This document shows positions 8,845 through 17,420 of a DNA stretch of 55,593 bases, piece after piece. The stretch is from NCBI GenBank assembly GCA_024636935.1, contig JAGXGC010000029.1:1-55593 (forward strand), given 5' to 3'. Made by a program: the position numbers and the translations under genes. Source of the DNA: Sideroxydans sp. GTDB taxonomy: Bacteria; Pseudomonadota; Gammaproteobacteria; Burkholderiales; Gallionellaceae. Position 1 is the stretch's first letter, and each line of letters opens with the position of its first letter. The notes beneath the pieces are model-generated. The model was not told where the DNA came from. It searched no databases and worked only from the letters and a program-made list of their open reading frames with translations.

Positions 8845-9889
8845 CCCACAACTCCTTATTGCCAGTCTTAACCACTGCCAGACCAAAATGCTGATAGGCG
8901 TTCGCGGTCGCCATACGGCCGCGTGGCGTGCGTTGCAGATAGCCTTGTTGTATCAAATAGGGTTCCAGCACATCTTCGATGGTGTCGCGCTCCTCACCGA
9001 TGGCGGCCGCCAGATTATCCACCCCCACCGGCCCGCCCATGAATTTCTCAATCACGGTCTGCAACAGCTTCCTGTCCATCACATCCAGCCCACGTGAATC
9101 CACATCCAGCATGGTCAGCGCGGCATCTGCCACTTCGCGCGTGGCGTTGCCGTCGGCACGCACATCAGCGTAGTCGCGCACACGACGCAGCAAACGATTG
9201 GCGATACGCGGTGTGCCGCGTGAACGCTTGGCAATCTCCAACGCGCCATCCGGCGAGATCGGCAGCTCCAGCAAACCGGACGAACGCGTCACGATGCGCT
9301 GCAGTTCTTCCGGAGTATAAAACTCCAGCCGCGCCACGATGCCGAAACGATCACGCAGCGGATTGGTCAACATGCCAGCGCGAGTGGTCGCGCCCACCAG
9401 CGTGAACGGCGGCAGATCAATCTTCACCGAACGCGCGCCCGGCCCTTCCCCGATCATGATGTCGATCTGATAATCTTCCAGTGCGGGATAGAGTATCTCT
9501 TCCACCACCGGTGACAGACGATGTATCTCGTCTATGAACAACACATCATGCGGTTCGAGATTGGTCAGCAGTGCGGCCAAATCACCCGCACGCTCCAACA
9601 CTGGACCGGATGTGTGACGGATATTGACACCCATCTCGCGCGCAATGATCTGCGCCAATGTTGTCTTGCCCAGTCCCGGCGGGCCGAACAGCAACACGTG
9701 ATCAAGGGGTTCTTTGCGTTTTTTCGCGGCTTGAATGAATATTTCCAGCTGTCCGCGAATCTTCTCCTGCCCGACATATTCATCGAGCTGCTTAGGGCGC
9801 AGTGCGCGCTCCAGCGCCTCTTCCTGCGGAGAAGCTGGCGCAGCGGAAATGATGCGTGGTGCGGCGGCAAGGTCGTCGTGCTGGATCAT
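8837..9889 (-). CDS. ruvB: Holliday junction branch-migration helicase RuvB
   Basis: RuvB is the AAA+ motor that drives branch migration with RuvA. The 350-residue protein has Walker A GPPGLGKT (69-76), Walker B ending FIDEIH (118-123), a sensor segment with GATTRAG, and a C-terminal winged-helix domain ([10 protein letters not shown]). The ATG overlaps the ruvA stop by four bases. Confidence 0.98.
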   Translation of the reverse strand: MIQHDDLAAAPRIISAAPASPQEEALERALRPKQLDEYVGQEKIRGQLEIFIQAAKKRKEPLDHVLLFGPPGLGKTTLAQIIAREMGVNIRHTSGPVLERAGDLAALLTNLEPHDVLFIDEIHRLSPVVEEILYPALEDYQIDIMIGEGPGARSVKIDLPPFTLVGATTRAGMLTNPLRDRFGIVARLEFYTPEELQRIVTRSSGLLELPISPDGALEIAKRSRGTPRIANRLLRRVRDYADVRADGNATREVADAALTMLDVDSRGLDVMDRKLLQTVIEKFMGGPVGVDNLAAAIGEERDTIEDVLEPYLIQQGYLQRTPRGRMATANAYQHFGLAVVKTGNKELWDE

Positions 9890-10464
9890 GCCTTGGATAA
9901 TAACTTAAGCGCTTGGCGGATGCCGTCCGAGACACCCACATCTTTGGGCAAGTGTTTGGCCGCCCATTCTGCCTCTTTGTCCTTATAGCCCAAGCCCAGC
10001 AAAGCATTGACGATGTCATTGCCTGCGGATTCCAGCACCACCGATGTTGTCGCGCCAGCCGCCGCCACGAACTTGCCTTGCAGTTCCAGCAGCAACCGCT
10101 CGGCCGTCTTCTTGCCCACACCGGGAATCTTGGTCAGGCGCGTCGCATCCTTGTTTGCCACCGCCATCGCCAGATCACTCATGCTCAAACCGGAAAGAAC
10201 CGACAACGCCAACTTAGGACCGACGCCGCTGATCTTGAGCAACTGACGGAAGGCGATGCGCTCTTCCTGCGTCAAGAAACCGTACAACAAATGTGCATCC
10301 TCGCGCACGATGAACTCGGTGAGCAGGATGACTTTTTCATTCAGCGCAGGCAGGTTGTAGAACGTGCTCATCGGCACATCCACCTCGTAACCGACACCTT
10401 GTACATCCAGCAAAATCTGCGGCGGATTTTTCTCCAGCAGCGTGCCGCTTAGTCTTCCAATCAT
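9886..10464 (-). CDS. ruvA: Holliday junction DNA-binding protein RuvA
   Basis: RuvA binds four-way junctions and loads RuvB. The 192-residue protein begins [12 protein letters not shown], has an OB-fold N-terminal domain, two helix-hairpin-helix motifs ([14 protein letters not shown] and [15 protein letters not shown]) and a C-terminal three-helix RuvB-binding domain. It overlaps the prenyltransferase gene upstream and ruvB downstream, each by four bases. Confidence 0.98.
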   Translation of the reverse strand: MIGRLSGTLLEKNPPQILLDVQGVGYEVDVPMSTFYNLPALNEKVILLTEFIVREDAHLLYGFLTQEERIAFRQLLKISGVGPKLALSVLSGLSMSDLAMAVANKDATRLTKIPGVGKKTAERLLLELQGKFVAAAGATTSVVLESAGNDIVNALLGLGYKDKEAEWAAKHLPKDVGVSDGIRQALKLLSKA

Positions 10465-11411
10465 GTGTTTCCTTTACTGAATATCAATGCCAGCGACAGC
10501 AATAAACCATGCGCCATCATCGCAGCGATGGTGAGCTTGATCGCATCGGCCAGTTGTTGCGGCTGAGCGGCGTGGCGCATCAATTCGCGTGAAGCTTTGA
10601 TGCTCAGCGGCAAAGCGAATAGTGCCAAAAGAGACAACAAGGGCAGCCAGCCAACCAGCACGCTAGCCAGCAGCCATATATAAGCCAGCACCACGATCAG
10701 TACATAGCCCCAACGCGCTTTGCTCACCTCCAGCCTGGCGACCCAGTGCAACTTGCCCGCTAGGGTATCGGCTGCACGATCAGGGAATTGGTTGATATAT
10801 AACAGATTGGCCGTCAGCAAGGCATAAGAAAGTCCAGCGATGAACGGAGCCGCATCGAAGCCTTTACGTTGCACGAAGTCCGCACCGACTGTGATCGACA
10901 GTATGCCCGCTGTCACACAAAACTCTCCCAAGCCGCGTCCGACCAATTTGAACGGCGGCGCGGAATACGCCCAACCGATGAACAACCCCGTCATTCCAAC
11001 ATACATCAGCTGTGCATCGTTGCGCGCCATCAGCCATAGTCCCGCAGCAACCACACCAGCCATCAAGACAACACCAAAATTGCGTGTCTGCGCAAGACTC
11101 AACACACCGTTCTGAATGAAGCGACTGCCACCCGTAAAAGGAAATATGCGTTGTGTGTTTTGCGCATCGGTACCGTTGAGCGCATCGTAGTAATCATTGA
11201 GCACGTTCACACCGGCATGCGCCAACAAGGCGAACAATAGTGTGACCAATGCAAGGGGAATATCAAAAGCAAGACCGCTATACCAAGCGATGGCCAACCC
11301 GATCAGGCATGACATCAAACTAGCGGTCAGAAAAGCGGGACGGGTCGCGGCGAAATAGCGGGCCGCAGGATTGGCGAACAACTCCAGTGTCGGCTCCAGC
11401 GGTTGCGTCAT
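10461..11411 (-). CDS. UbiA-superfamily prenyltransferase, MenA-like
   Basis: This 316-residue multi-helix membrane protein has the UbiA-superfamily Asp-rich motif NDYYD (72-76), the segment TGGSRFIQ (93-100) typical of MenA, and a second Asp motif in NQFPDRAAD. MenA joins a polyprenyl chain to 1,4-dihydroxy-2-naphthoate in menaquinone synthesis. No other menaquinone gene is in the window, so the acceptor is open. The ATG at 11411 overlaps the ruvC stop by four bases, and a frame to 11498 would overlap ruvC by about 90 bases. It is unusual for a prenyltransferase to lie between ruvC and ruvA, and the overlaps imply co-translation. Confidence 0.85.
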   Translation of the reverse strand: MTQPLEPTLELFANPAARYFAATRPAFLTASLMSCLIGLAIAWYSGLAFDIPLALVTLLFALLAHAGVNVLNDYYDALNGTDAQNTQRIFPFTGGSRFIQNGVLSLAQTRNFGVVLMAGVVAAGLWLMARNDAQLMYVGMTGLFIGWAYSAPPFKLVGRGLGEFCVTAGILSITVGADFVQRKGFDAAPFIAGLSYALLTANLLYINQFPDRAADTLAGKLHWVARLEVSKARWGYVLIVVLAYIWLLASVLVGWLPLLSLLALFALPLSIKASRELMRHAAQPQQLADAIKLTIAAMMAHGLLLSLALIFSKGNT

Positions 11412-11929
11412 ACCAGCCTTCCTCCCCGCACTCGATATCCCTTGGTCGCATGCGCGCCCATTCCGCTCAGGCCGCCGTGTGCATGACAGATAGCGCAAGC
11501 CAGTGCATCCGCCGCATCCGGACTGGGTGTGCCAGACAGGTTCAGCAATCGCTGCACCATGGCCTGCACTTGTTCCTTATCGGCATGGCCGTTACCGACC
11601 ACCGCCTGCTTTATCTGCAACGCAGTGTATTCCGCCACCGGCAGATTCGCCTGCACTGCCGCGCAGATCGCCGCACCGCGCGCTTGGCCAAGCAGCAATG
11701 TGGATTGTGGGTTCACGTTCACGAACACCTTCTCCACCGCCGCCAGTTCCGGCTGATGCTGCGCGATGACCTCACCCAACGAGGACAGGATGACTTTCAA
11801 TCTTTCCGGCAACTCCCCCGCGGGCGTCTTGATGCAACCGCTGGCGACATAGTGCAACTTCTGACCTTCTTTATCGATTACTCCGAACCCGGTGATCCGC
11901 AGGCCGGGATCGATGCCGAGGATGCGCAT
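11408..11929 (-). CDS. ruvC: Crossover junction endodeoxyribonuclease RuvC
   Basis: RuvC resolves Holliday junctions processed by RuvAB. The 173-residue protein starts [11 protein letters not shown] with catalytic Asp7. It has Glu66 in [14 protein letters not shown] and the C-terminal acidic pair in [13 protein letters not shown]. The ATG shares one base with the yebC stop (TAATG), so the two are coupled. Confidence 0.98.
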   Translation of the reverse strand: MRILGIDPGLRITGFGVIDKEGQKLHYVASGCIKTPAGELPERLKVILSSLGEVIAQHQPELAAVEKVFVNVNPQSTLLLGQARGAAICAAVQANLPVAEYTALQIKQAVVGNGHADKEQVQAMVQRLLNLSGTPSPDAADALACAICHAHGGLSGMGAHATKGYRVRGGRLV

Positions 11930-12654
11930 TACTCCTCTATCACCGCATTGGTGTAGACCTCCTGCACATCGCCCAAGTCTTCTAGTGCATCCAGCAATTT
12001 CTGCATCTTCACTGCATCGTCACCTGTGAAGCTCACTTCGTTCTCCGGCTTCATGGTGACTTCGCCCATCTCCGACTTGAAGCCGGCACTTTCCAGACGC
12101 TGCTTCACTGCCACGAAGTCGTTCGGCGCGGTGACGACTTCGATACTGCCATCATCGTTGTTGACGATATCTTCCGCCCCCGCATCCAGCGCCACTTCCA
12201 TCAGCGCGTTCTCGTCGGTGCCCGGCGCAAAGATCATTTGTCCGCAATGCTTGAACAGGAAGGCAACGGAACCATCCGTGCCGAGGTTGCCGCCGTACTT
12301 GGTGAAGGCATGGCGCACATCGGCCACGGTGCGCGTTTTGTTGTCGGTCATGCAATCGATCATCACCGCCGCACCGTTTATGCCGTAGCCTTCATAGCGC
12401 AATTCCATATAATCCACGCCCTCCAGCTCGCCTGCGCCTCGCTTGATAGCGCGCTCGACGTTGTCCTTGGGCATGTTGTTGTCGTAGGCCTTCTCCATCG
12501 CCAGACGCAGACGCGGATTAGTATCCGCGTCACTGCCGCCGAGCTTGGCCGCTACGGTGATCTCTTTGATCAGACGCGTGAATATCTGACCGCGCTTTGC
12601 ATCCTGGCGACCCTTGCGGTGCTGGATGTTCGCCCATTTACTGTGTCCTGCCAT
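11929..12654 (-). CDS. yebC: YebC/PmpR-family protein
   Basis: This is a conserved three-domain protein of the YebC/TACO1 family. Members are described as transcription regulators and, more recently, as factors that help ribosomes through difficult sequences. The 241-residue product begins [15 protein letters not shown] and has the KRGAGE and [14 protein letters not shown] segments of the family. Of two nearby ATGs I chose 12654 because an AAGGA ribosome site lies 6 bases before it, while the ATG at 12660 directly abuts that site. It is the first gene of the long minus-strand run and a frequent partner of ruvC. Confidence 0.95.
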   Translation of the reverse strand: MAGHSKWANIQHRKGRQDAKRGQIFTRLIKEITVAAKLGGSDADTNPRLRLAMEKAYDNNMPKDNVERAIKRGAGELEGVDYMELRYEGYGINGAAVMIDCMTDNKTRTVADVRHAFTKYGGNLGTDGSVAFLFKHCGQMIFAPGTDENALMEVALDAGAEDIVNNDDGSIEVVTAPNDFVAVKQRLESAGFKSEMGEVTMKPENEVSFTGDDAVKMQKLLDALEDLGDVQEVYTNAVIEE

Positions 12655-12752
12655 GTGCATTCCTTAAGCCGAATTTGCCGCGCGCATGGTAACACCGAGG
12701 CATGTATTGCCCAAATTCAAACCGACTCTGGCTATGTGTAAATAAACGGGAG

Positions 12753-12758
12753 TAGAAT
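12753..12758 (+). promoter_or_regulatory. Possible -10 element for the cytochrome c gene
   Basis: TAGAAT matches five of six bases of the sigma-70 -10 consensus and lies about 40 bases before the cytochrome start. No good -35 hexamer is visible at the right spacing, so this is tentative. Confidence 0.3.
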
Positions 12759-12799
12759 GCGTGCAATCGTTTTTGTTAACCACCTGTAAGGAGTTGATC

Positions 12800-13117
12800 A
12801 TGAAAGTACAACACGCACTGATGCTGACTGCTGGTCTGATATTGTCGGCACCTGTTCTGGCTGATGATGGCGAAGCACTGCTAAAGAAGAACAACTGCGG
12901 CACCTGCCATCAGCTTGACAAGAAGACCGTTGGCCCGGCACTTAAGGCAATCTCCGCCAAATATGCAGGCGATGCAGGCGCAGCTGCCACGCTGGAGAAG
13001 AAAGTACGCGTAGGCGGTGCCGGTAGCTTCGGCACCATGCCGATGCCAGCCACACCAGCCAAAGCATCTGACGAAGATATCAAGGCCATGGTTGCACATA
13101 TCCTCGCCATCAAGTAA
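12800..13117 (+). CDS. Periplasmic class I cytochrome c (c-551/c-552 type)
   Basis: This 105-residue protein has a signal peptide (cleavage after VLA, about residue 22) and one haem-binding motif CGTCH near residue 34. A methionine in the MPMPATPA segment is the likely sixth haem ligand, as in small cytochromes c-551/c-552. Its role would be electron shuttling in the periplasm to a terminal oxidase or reductase. The ATG at 12800 is preceded by a strong TAAGGAG site (12787-12793). An upstream in-frame start at 12761 would spoil the signal peptide. Confidence 0.95.
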   Translation: MKVQHALMLTAGLILSAPVLADDGEALLKKNNCGTCHQLDKKTVGPALKAISAKYAGDAGAAATLEKKVRVGGAGSFGTMPMPATPAKASDEDIKAMVAHILAIK

Positions 13118-13134
13118 GTATCAACCGCACCATA

Positions 13135-13164
13135 GAAAAGGGCCGGTTTGAACCGGCCCTTTTC
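13135..13164. terminator. Bidirectional rho-independent terminator between cytochrome c and EF-hand genes
   Basis: A perfect 14-base inverted repeat with a 2-base loop (GAAAAGGGCCGGTT TG AACCGGCCCTTTTC) lies between two convergent genes. A run of T flanks it on each strand, so it can stop transcription from both sides. Confidence 0.9.
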
Positions 13165-13180
13165 TATTACTTCAATAATA

Positions 13181-13678
13181 TCAAGGATTCATTCGCATCA
13201 TGCCTGGCCCTCGTTTGGGTTCGCGCATCACCTCATCCTTGGTGATCTTGCCATCCTTGTTGGCGTCGTTCTCGTCGAAACGGCCATAGAGAATAGGCAT
13301 CCCCTCCTTTGCCTCTTCCTTGCTCAAAGCACCGTCATGGTTGGTATCTGCTGCATCGAAATGCTGTTCGATGCTCATATGCTTCATACTTTTCATCTGG
13401 CCATGCATACCTTGCATCCCTTGATGCACGCTATCCATCTCTTCACTGGTGACCTTGCCGTCTTTATTAGCGTCCATCTCCTTGAAGCGTTCAGCGTGAA
13501 AAGCGTTGAATTCTTTCAGGCTGACAGCATCATCGCCATTCTTATCCATCTGCTGGATCATGCCGCCGCCAGGTGGGCAGGCATCGTTCGGACCATGTGC
13601 CTTGCCCGGGCATGCTGAAGCTTGCTGGGCGATAGCCATCAGTCCGCCCATTGCGATCAATGCAACGATTTTCTTCAT
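13181..13678 (-). CDS. Secreted four-EF-hand calcium-binding protein
   Basis: This 165-residue protein has a signal peptide (about residues 1-22) and four canonical 12-residue EF-hand loops: 45-56 (DKNGDDAVSLKE), 69-80 (DANKDGKVTSEE), 111-122 (DTNHDGALSKEE) and 138-149 (DANKDGKITKDE). A Met/Gln/His-rich linker (about 84-107) separates the two pairs, and the tail is Met- and Pro-rich. It is probably a periplasmic calcium buffer or sensor. A good AGGAGAAG ribosome site precedes the ATG. It converges with the cytochrome c gene. Confidence 0.9.
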   Translation of the reverse strand: MKKIVALIAMGGLMAIAQQASACPGKAHGPNDACPPGGGMIQQMDKNGDDAVSLKEFNAFHAERFKEMDANKDGKVTSEEMDSVHQGMQGMHGQMKSMKHMSIEQHFDAADTNHDGALSKEEAKEGMPILYGRFDENDANKDGKITKDEVMREPKRGPGMMRMNP

Positions 13679-13807
13679 ATTCTTCTCCTAATGTGATTGA
13701 TGGATACGCCCTCATGCTGGCACTGGGTTCATGGACAAACGAACAGGATGGAAGTTCACTGTCGGGCGGCAGGTTATAATCCGCCGCAATCTTTTCAGTA
13801 CTACCCC

Positions 13808-15655
13808 ATGAACATATTCTACGAAGAAGACGGCAGTTTCAAGGTCGGCAACATTATGACCGATAACACATCCTCCCTACAGGTCGAGAACCTCCACGGA
13901 AAACGCTGCAAAATCAAAGCCGCAAATGTCATGCTGCGCTTCGAACAGCCCAGCCTGAGTGAATTCATCGCACAGGCCGAGCAGGCCGCCAACGATATCG
14001 ATCTGGATTTTCTGTGGGAAGCATGTCCGTCGGAAGAATTCGCCTTCGAGGAATTGGCACAAGATTACTATGGTCATAAGCCCACGCCGATCGAAGCGGC
14101 CGGTGCGCTGATCCGTCTGCATGGCTCGCCCATGCATTTCTACAAGAAGGGCAAGGGGCGTTATAAAGCCGCACCGGCCGATGCGTTGACGGCGGCGCTG
14201 GCCAGCGTGGAGAAGAAACGCATCCAAGCCGAGCTGCAAGCCCGCTACACGGATGAACTGACGCATTTCAAGCTGCCTGAAGAATTCTCCGACAAGCTCA
14301 AAGCGATCCTATACCAACCGGATCGCAACACCCTCGAAGTCAAAGCGCTGGAAGCAGCCTGTGCCGCCACACATTTGTCCGCGGCCCATCTGCTGGAACG
14401 TTGCGGTGCACTACCCTCTTCGCACGACTTCCATCTGAACAAGTTCCTGTTCGAGAACTTCCCGCGCGGCACCGGCTTCCCGGACGTGACCGTTGCAGAG
14501 CATCCCGAACTACCCAAGGCGACCGTCAATGCCTTCAGCATCGACGATGCCGCCACCACCGAGATCGACGACGCCTTCTCGGTCGAGACACTAGCGAACG
14601 GCAACCGCCGCATCGGCATCCACATCGCCGCACCCGCGCTCGGCATCGCGCCGGGTTCGGATATCGATGCCATCGCTGCACAACGCATGTCCACCGTGTA
14701 CATGCCGGGCGACAAGATCACCATGCTGCCGGACAACGTGGTGCAAGCGTTCACGCTGTGCGCCGACAAAGTATGCCCCGCCATATCTTTATATGTAGAA
14801 GTGAATGAAACGCTGGAGATCGTACACAGCGAAAGCCGTATCGAGCGGCTGCACATCGCCGCCAACCTGCGCCATGACACACTGGAGCCCTTGTTCAACG
14901 ACGAATCCGTGAGCGCGCGCCAGTTCGACTTCTCTTATGGCCCCGAACTTGAATTGCTATGGGACTTCTCCAACAAGCTGGAGGCCGGACGCGGCAAATC
15001 GTCCGACAACAACCAGCAACAGGTCGACTACACCTTCAGCATAGAGAACGACCGCATCACCATCGGCCATCGCTTGCGCGGCTCACCCATCGACAAGGTG
15101 GTGTCTGAATTAATGATCCTCGCCAACAGCAGTTGGGGGAAACTATTGGACGACAACAGTGTCTCCGGCATCTATCGCACGCAGAACAACGGCAAGGTGA
15201 AGATGAGTACCGTCGCCGCACCGCACCAAGGTTTGGGGGTGTCACATTACGCATGGTCCAGCTCGCCGCTGCGCCGCTATGTCGATCTGGTGAACCAGCG
15301 CCAGATCATGAGTGTGCTGCGCGGAGAAGAGCCTGCCTACACCAAGAACGACACCGCGCTGTTCGCCATCCTGCGCGACTTCGACACCGCCTACACCACC
15401 TACAACGAGTTCCAGCGCAACATGGAACGTTACTGGTGTCTGCGCTGGCTACAGCAGGAGAACATCTCACAGATCGCTGTCACGGTGCTGCGCGAGAACC
15501 TAGTCAGATTCGTGAGCATCCCACTGGTCGGACGCATCTCCTCGCTACCCGAGACCGAAGCTAATACGCAAGTGACACTGGAGATCGTTTCCGTCGATCT
15601 GCTCGACCTCAACTTCGAAGCGCGTCCCGTCGCGGTCGCTGCCGTTGAGGCATGA
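13808..15655 (+). CDS. RNase II/RNB-family exoribonuclease
   Basis: This 615-residue protein of the RNB family (3'-5' hydrolytic RNases) has a central catalytic domain starting with SIDDAATTEIDDAFS (244-258), matching the metal-binding Asp cluster of RNase II. By eye, the position of the second catalytic Asp is Glu252 here. The segment HYAWSSSPLRRYVDLVNQRQ matches the conserved Arg-rich motif near the end of the domain. The N-terminus differs from E. coli RNase II cold-shock domains. The ATG at 13808 gives MNIFYEEDGSFKVG; a start at 13697 would add 37 unrelated residues. It overlaps the tonB-like gene by four bases. Confidence 0.88.
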   Translation: MNIFYEEDGSFKVGNIMTDNTSSLQVENLHGKRCKIKAANVMLRFEQPSLSEFIAQAEQAANDIDLDFLWEACPSEEFAFEELAQDYYGHKPTPIEAAGALIRLHGSPMHFYKKGKGRYKAAPADALTAALASVEKKRIQAELQARYTDELTHFKLPEEFSDKLKAILYQPDRNTLEVKALEAACAATHLSAAHLLERCGALPSSHDFHLNKFLFENFPRGTGFPDVTVAEHPELPKATVNAFSIDDAATTEIDDAFSVETLANGNRRIGIHIAAPALGIAPGSDIDAIAAQRMSTVYMPGDKITMLPDNVVQAFTLCADKVCPAISLYVEVNETLEIVHSESRIERLHIAANLRHDTLEPLFNDESVSARQFDFSYGPELELLWDFSNKLEAGRGKSSDNNQQQVDYTFSIENDRITIGHRLRGSPIDKVVSELMILANSSWGKLLDDNSVSGIYRTQNNGKVKMSTVAAPHQGLGVSHYAWSSSPLRRYVDLVNQRQIMSVLRGEEPAYTKNDTALFAILRDFDTAYTTYNEFQRNMERYWCLRWLQQENISQIAVTVLRENLVRFVSIPLVGRISSLPETEANTQVTLEIVSVDLLDLNFEARPVAVAAVEA

Positions 15656-16518
15656 AGAAGTACTTGCTCCTAGCTTTGCTGCGCGAACGTATCTCGTTCG
15701 CGACAGGTTTTTCTTTGCTGCTGCATGCCTTCGTATTGTTCGGCATCACCTTCACCGTGCCGGACGCAAAGACACTGGCGAAGCGCTTGGAGCCGCTGGA
15801 AGTCACGCTGGTCAACAGCCAATCGCGTAACAAGCCGACCAAAGCCAATGCCTATGCCCAGAGTAATCTGGACGGCGGCGGCAACACGCCGGATGACGTT
15901 CGCGCAAGCACACCGTTCCCGGTCGTCAGCAACGACACACGTTTCACCCCCGAGCAAGCCGCCAAACGTGTAAAGGCACTGGAACAAGAAGTGAAGTCGC
16001 TACTTACCCGCAGCAAGAGCGATTATCAGGTTGAACAACAGAAACAAGCACCCAAGCCCAAGGAGAGCAGCAAGAGCGGCGAAGATCTAGTCCAGCGATC
16101 TTTGGAGATCGCGCGCCTTGAAGCCGAGATCAGCAAGAACATCAATCTCTACGAGAAGCTACCGAAGCGAAAATTCATCGGCGCACGCACTGAGGAATAC
16201 AAATATGCACAATATGTCGAAGACTGGCGCGCCAAGGTCGAACGGATCGGCAACCTGAACTATCCAGAAGCGGCACGGCGCCAAAAGCTTTACGGCAGCC
16301 TCACACTGACCGTCAACATTCGTTCTGACGGCAGCGTGGAGAGTATCGAGATCAACCGCCCATCCGGACAGCGCATTCTCGATGCCGCCGCCCAGCGCAT
16401 CGTCAAACTTGCCGGCCCATATTCACCCTTCCCGGCTGATATCCGTAAGGAGGTCGACGTGCTGAGCATCACGCGCACTTGGACGTTCACTACCAGCGAC
16501 CGGCTTGAAGCCAAATAA
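15652..16518 (+). CDS. TonB-family energy transducer-like protein
   Basis: This 288-residue protein has one N-terminal helix (about residues 16-35), a charged, Lys/Gln/Pro-containing periplasmic spacer with helical stretches (about 95-175), and a TonB C-terminal domain (about 190-280) with YPEAARRQKLYGSLTLTV and IRSDGSVESIEI. No exbB/exbD lies nearby, so its motor partners must be elsewhere. In several betaproteobacteria this gene sits between an RNB RNase gene and aroE, and its substrate receptor is not obvious. Its ATG overlaps the RNase stop. Confidence 0.88.
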   Translation: MKKYLLLALLRERISFATGFSLLLHAFVLFGITFTVPDAKTLAKRLEPLEVTLVNSQSRNKPTKANAYAQSNLDGGGNTPDDVRASTPFPVVSNDTRFTPEQAAKRVKALEQEVKSLLTRSKSDYQVEQQKQAPKPKESSKSGEDLVQRSLEIARLEAEISKNINLYEKLPKRKFIGARTEEYKYAQYVEDWRAKVERIGNLNYPEAARRQKLYGSLTLTVNIRSDGSVESIEINRPSGQRILDAAAQRIVKLAGPYSPFPADIRKEVDVLSITRTWTFTTSDRLEAK

Positions 16519-16839
16519 GGCTTTTAGCTGCAATCACACTCGGCTCACCTTTCCACAGCTACTCCGCCAGGATCTCATTACAACTGATTGGCATCTAACT
16601 CGAGCCCTCCTGCATCATGGTGCTTGCACTAGCGACGCATCGCCATACCCAGCGTATTCACGCTGCATTTCATTGAGCCCACCATTGCGGGGTATGGCCA
16701 TCGTGATGGCTATGGCTCTTACTGCGGTATGTTACTAAACGCACAGACGTGGATCTGCCCCCCCCCCATAGTTAGACGTGACTTCATCCGAGCAACCGGA
16801 GGTAAGCTTTATTCACTCTCCCTAAATAAAGGAAGTCTC
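16519..16839 (+). other. 321-base intergenic region before the gsp cluster with a C10 tract
   Basis: No gene is convincing here. The region holds a run of ten C (16758-16767), a 9-base inverted repeat (GCCATACCC 16642-16650 / GGGTATGGC 16690-16698) and a small hairpin AGCGT-ATTC-ACGCT (16651-16664). A clear AAAGGAAG ribosome site for gspC lies at 16829-16836. It must contain the promoter for the secretion genes, but no confident -35/-10 pair was found. It is much longer than other gaps in this stretch. Confidence 0.7.
16758..16767 (+). repeat. Homopolymeric C10 tract upstream of gspC
   Basis: Ten consecutive C lie 72 bases before the gspC start codon. Such tracts are prone to slippage and can alter promoter spacing. 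No other C or G run this long was noticed in the window. Confidence 0.95.
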
Positions 16840-17409
16840 ATGTCTTTGTCTGGAAACATTTTTTCCACAACAGTCGGATTCTGGATGAACTGGCCGCTAT
16901 GGGGGGGATTACTGGCGATGTTGTTGCTAGCACAGCACTTTTGGGTGCTATTCGCACCGCTCGAACGCGCGCTCCCCGGCAACACCGCCATTTCTTCCAC
17001 TGCCCTTACCGGACAGTTGTTCGGAACAAGCGATGGTAGCAATGCCGCGACCTCTTCGCTGGATGGCATGCGTCCTATCGGAATCTTTGCGCATGCCACG
17101 CGCGGTTTCGCCGTGATGCAGACGCCAAACGGCCAACGCGGTGTTGGATTGGGTAGCGAAGTCGCACCTGGCATCCGCTTGGTAGAGACGCATACCGATC
17201 ATGTGATACTCGAACGCAATGGCAGCCGACAACGTGTCGACCTGACCGTGCCTACCGCAACAGTGGGCATCTCCCCCGCTCAGACGGCCGCAACACGACA
17301 AACTGAAACTCGGATCTCTGCCGGTACGTCGTTGCAAGAAAGCTTGGCGCCGGAACAACAGCTCATGATGAAAAACGCACTAATAAACAATCATGGTGGT
17401 CAGCCTTGA
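16840..17409 (+). CDS. gspC: Type II secretion system protein GspC
   Basis: GspC links the inner-membrane platform to the GspD secretin. The 189-residue protein has one helix (about residues 16-36) and a periplasmic homology-region domain (about 75-140) with RGFAVMQTPNGQRGVGLGSE and LERNGSRQRVDL. It has no C-terminal PDZ domain, so it is a short form. The ATG at 16840 has a good AAAGGAAG site upstream; a longer frame begins at 16729 without one. It is the first gene of the gspC-N cluster. Confidence 0.88.
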   Translation: MSLSGNIFSTTVGFWMNWPLWGGLLAMLLLAQHFWVLFAPLERALPGNTAISSTALTGQLFGTSDGSNAATSSLDGMRPIGIFAHATRGFAVMQTPNGQRGVGLGSEVAPGIRLVETHTDHVILERNGSRQRVDLTVPTATVGISPAQTAATRQTETRISAGTSLQESLAPEQQLMMKNALINNHGGQP

Positions 17410-17420
17410 TTACGAACTAC

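Noticed and set aside
14245..14898. 217-codon minus-strand frame opposite the RNase gene
   Set aside because: No family resemblance, and it is fully contained in a conserved gene on the other strand.
16642..16698. 9-base inverted repeat in the gspC leader as an operator
   Set aside because: The arms are 39 bases apart and no promoter can be placed against it, so it is only described.
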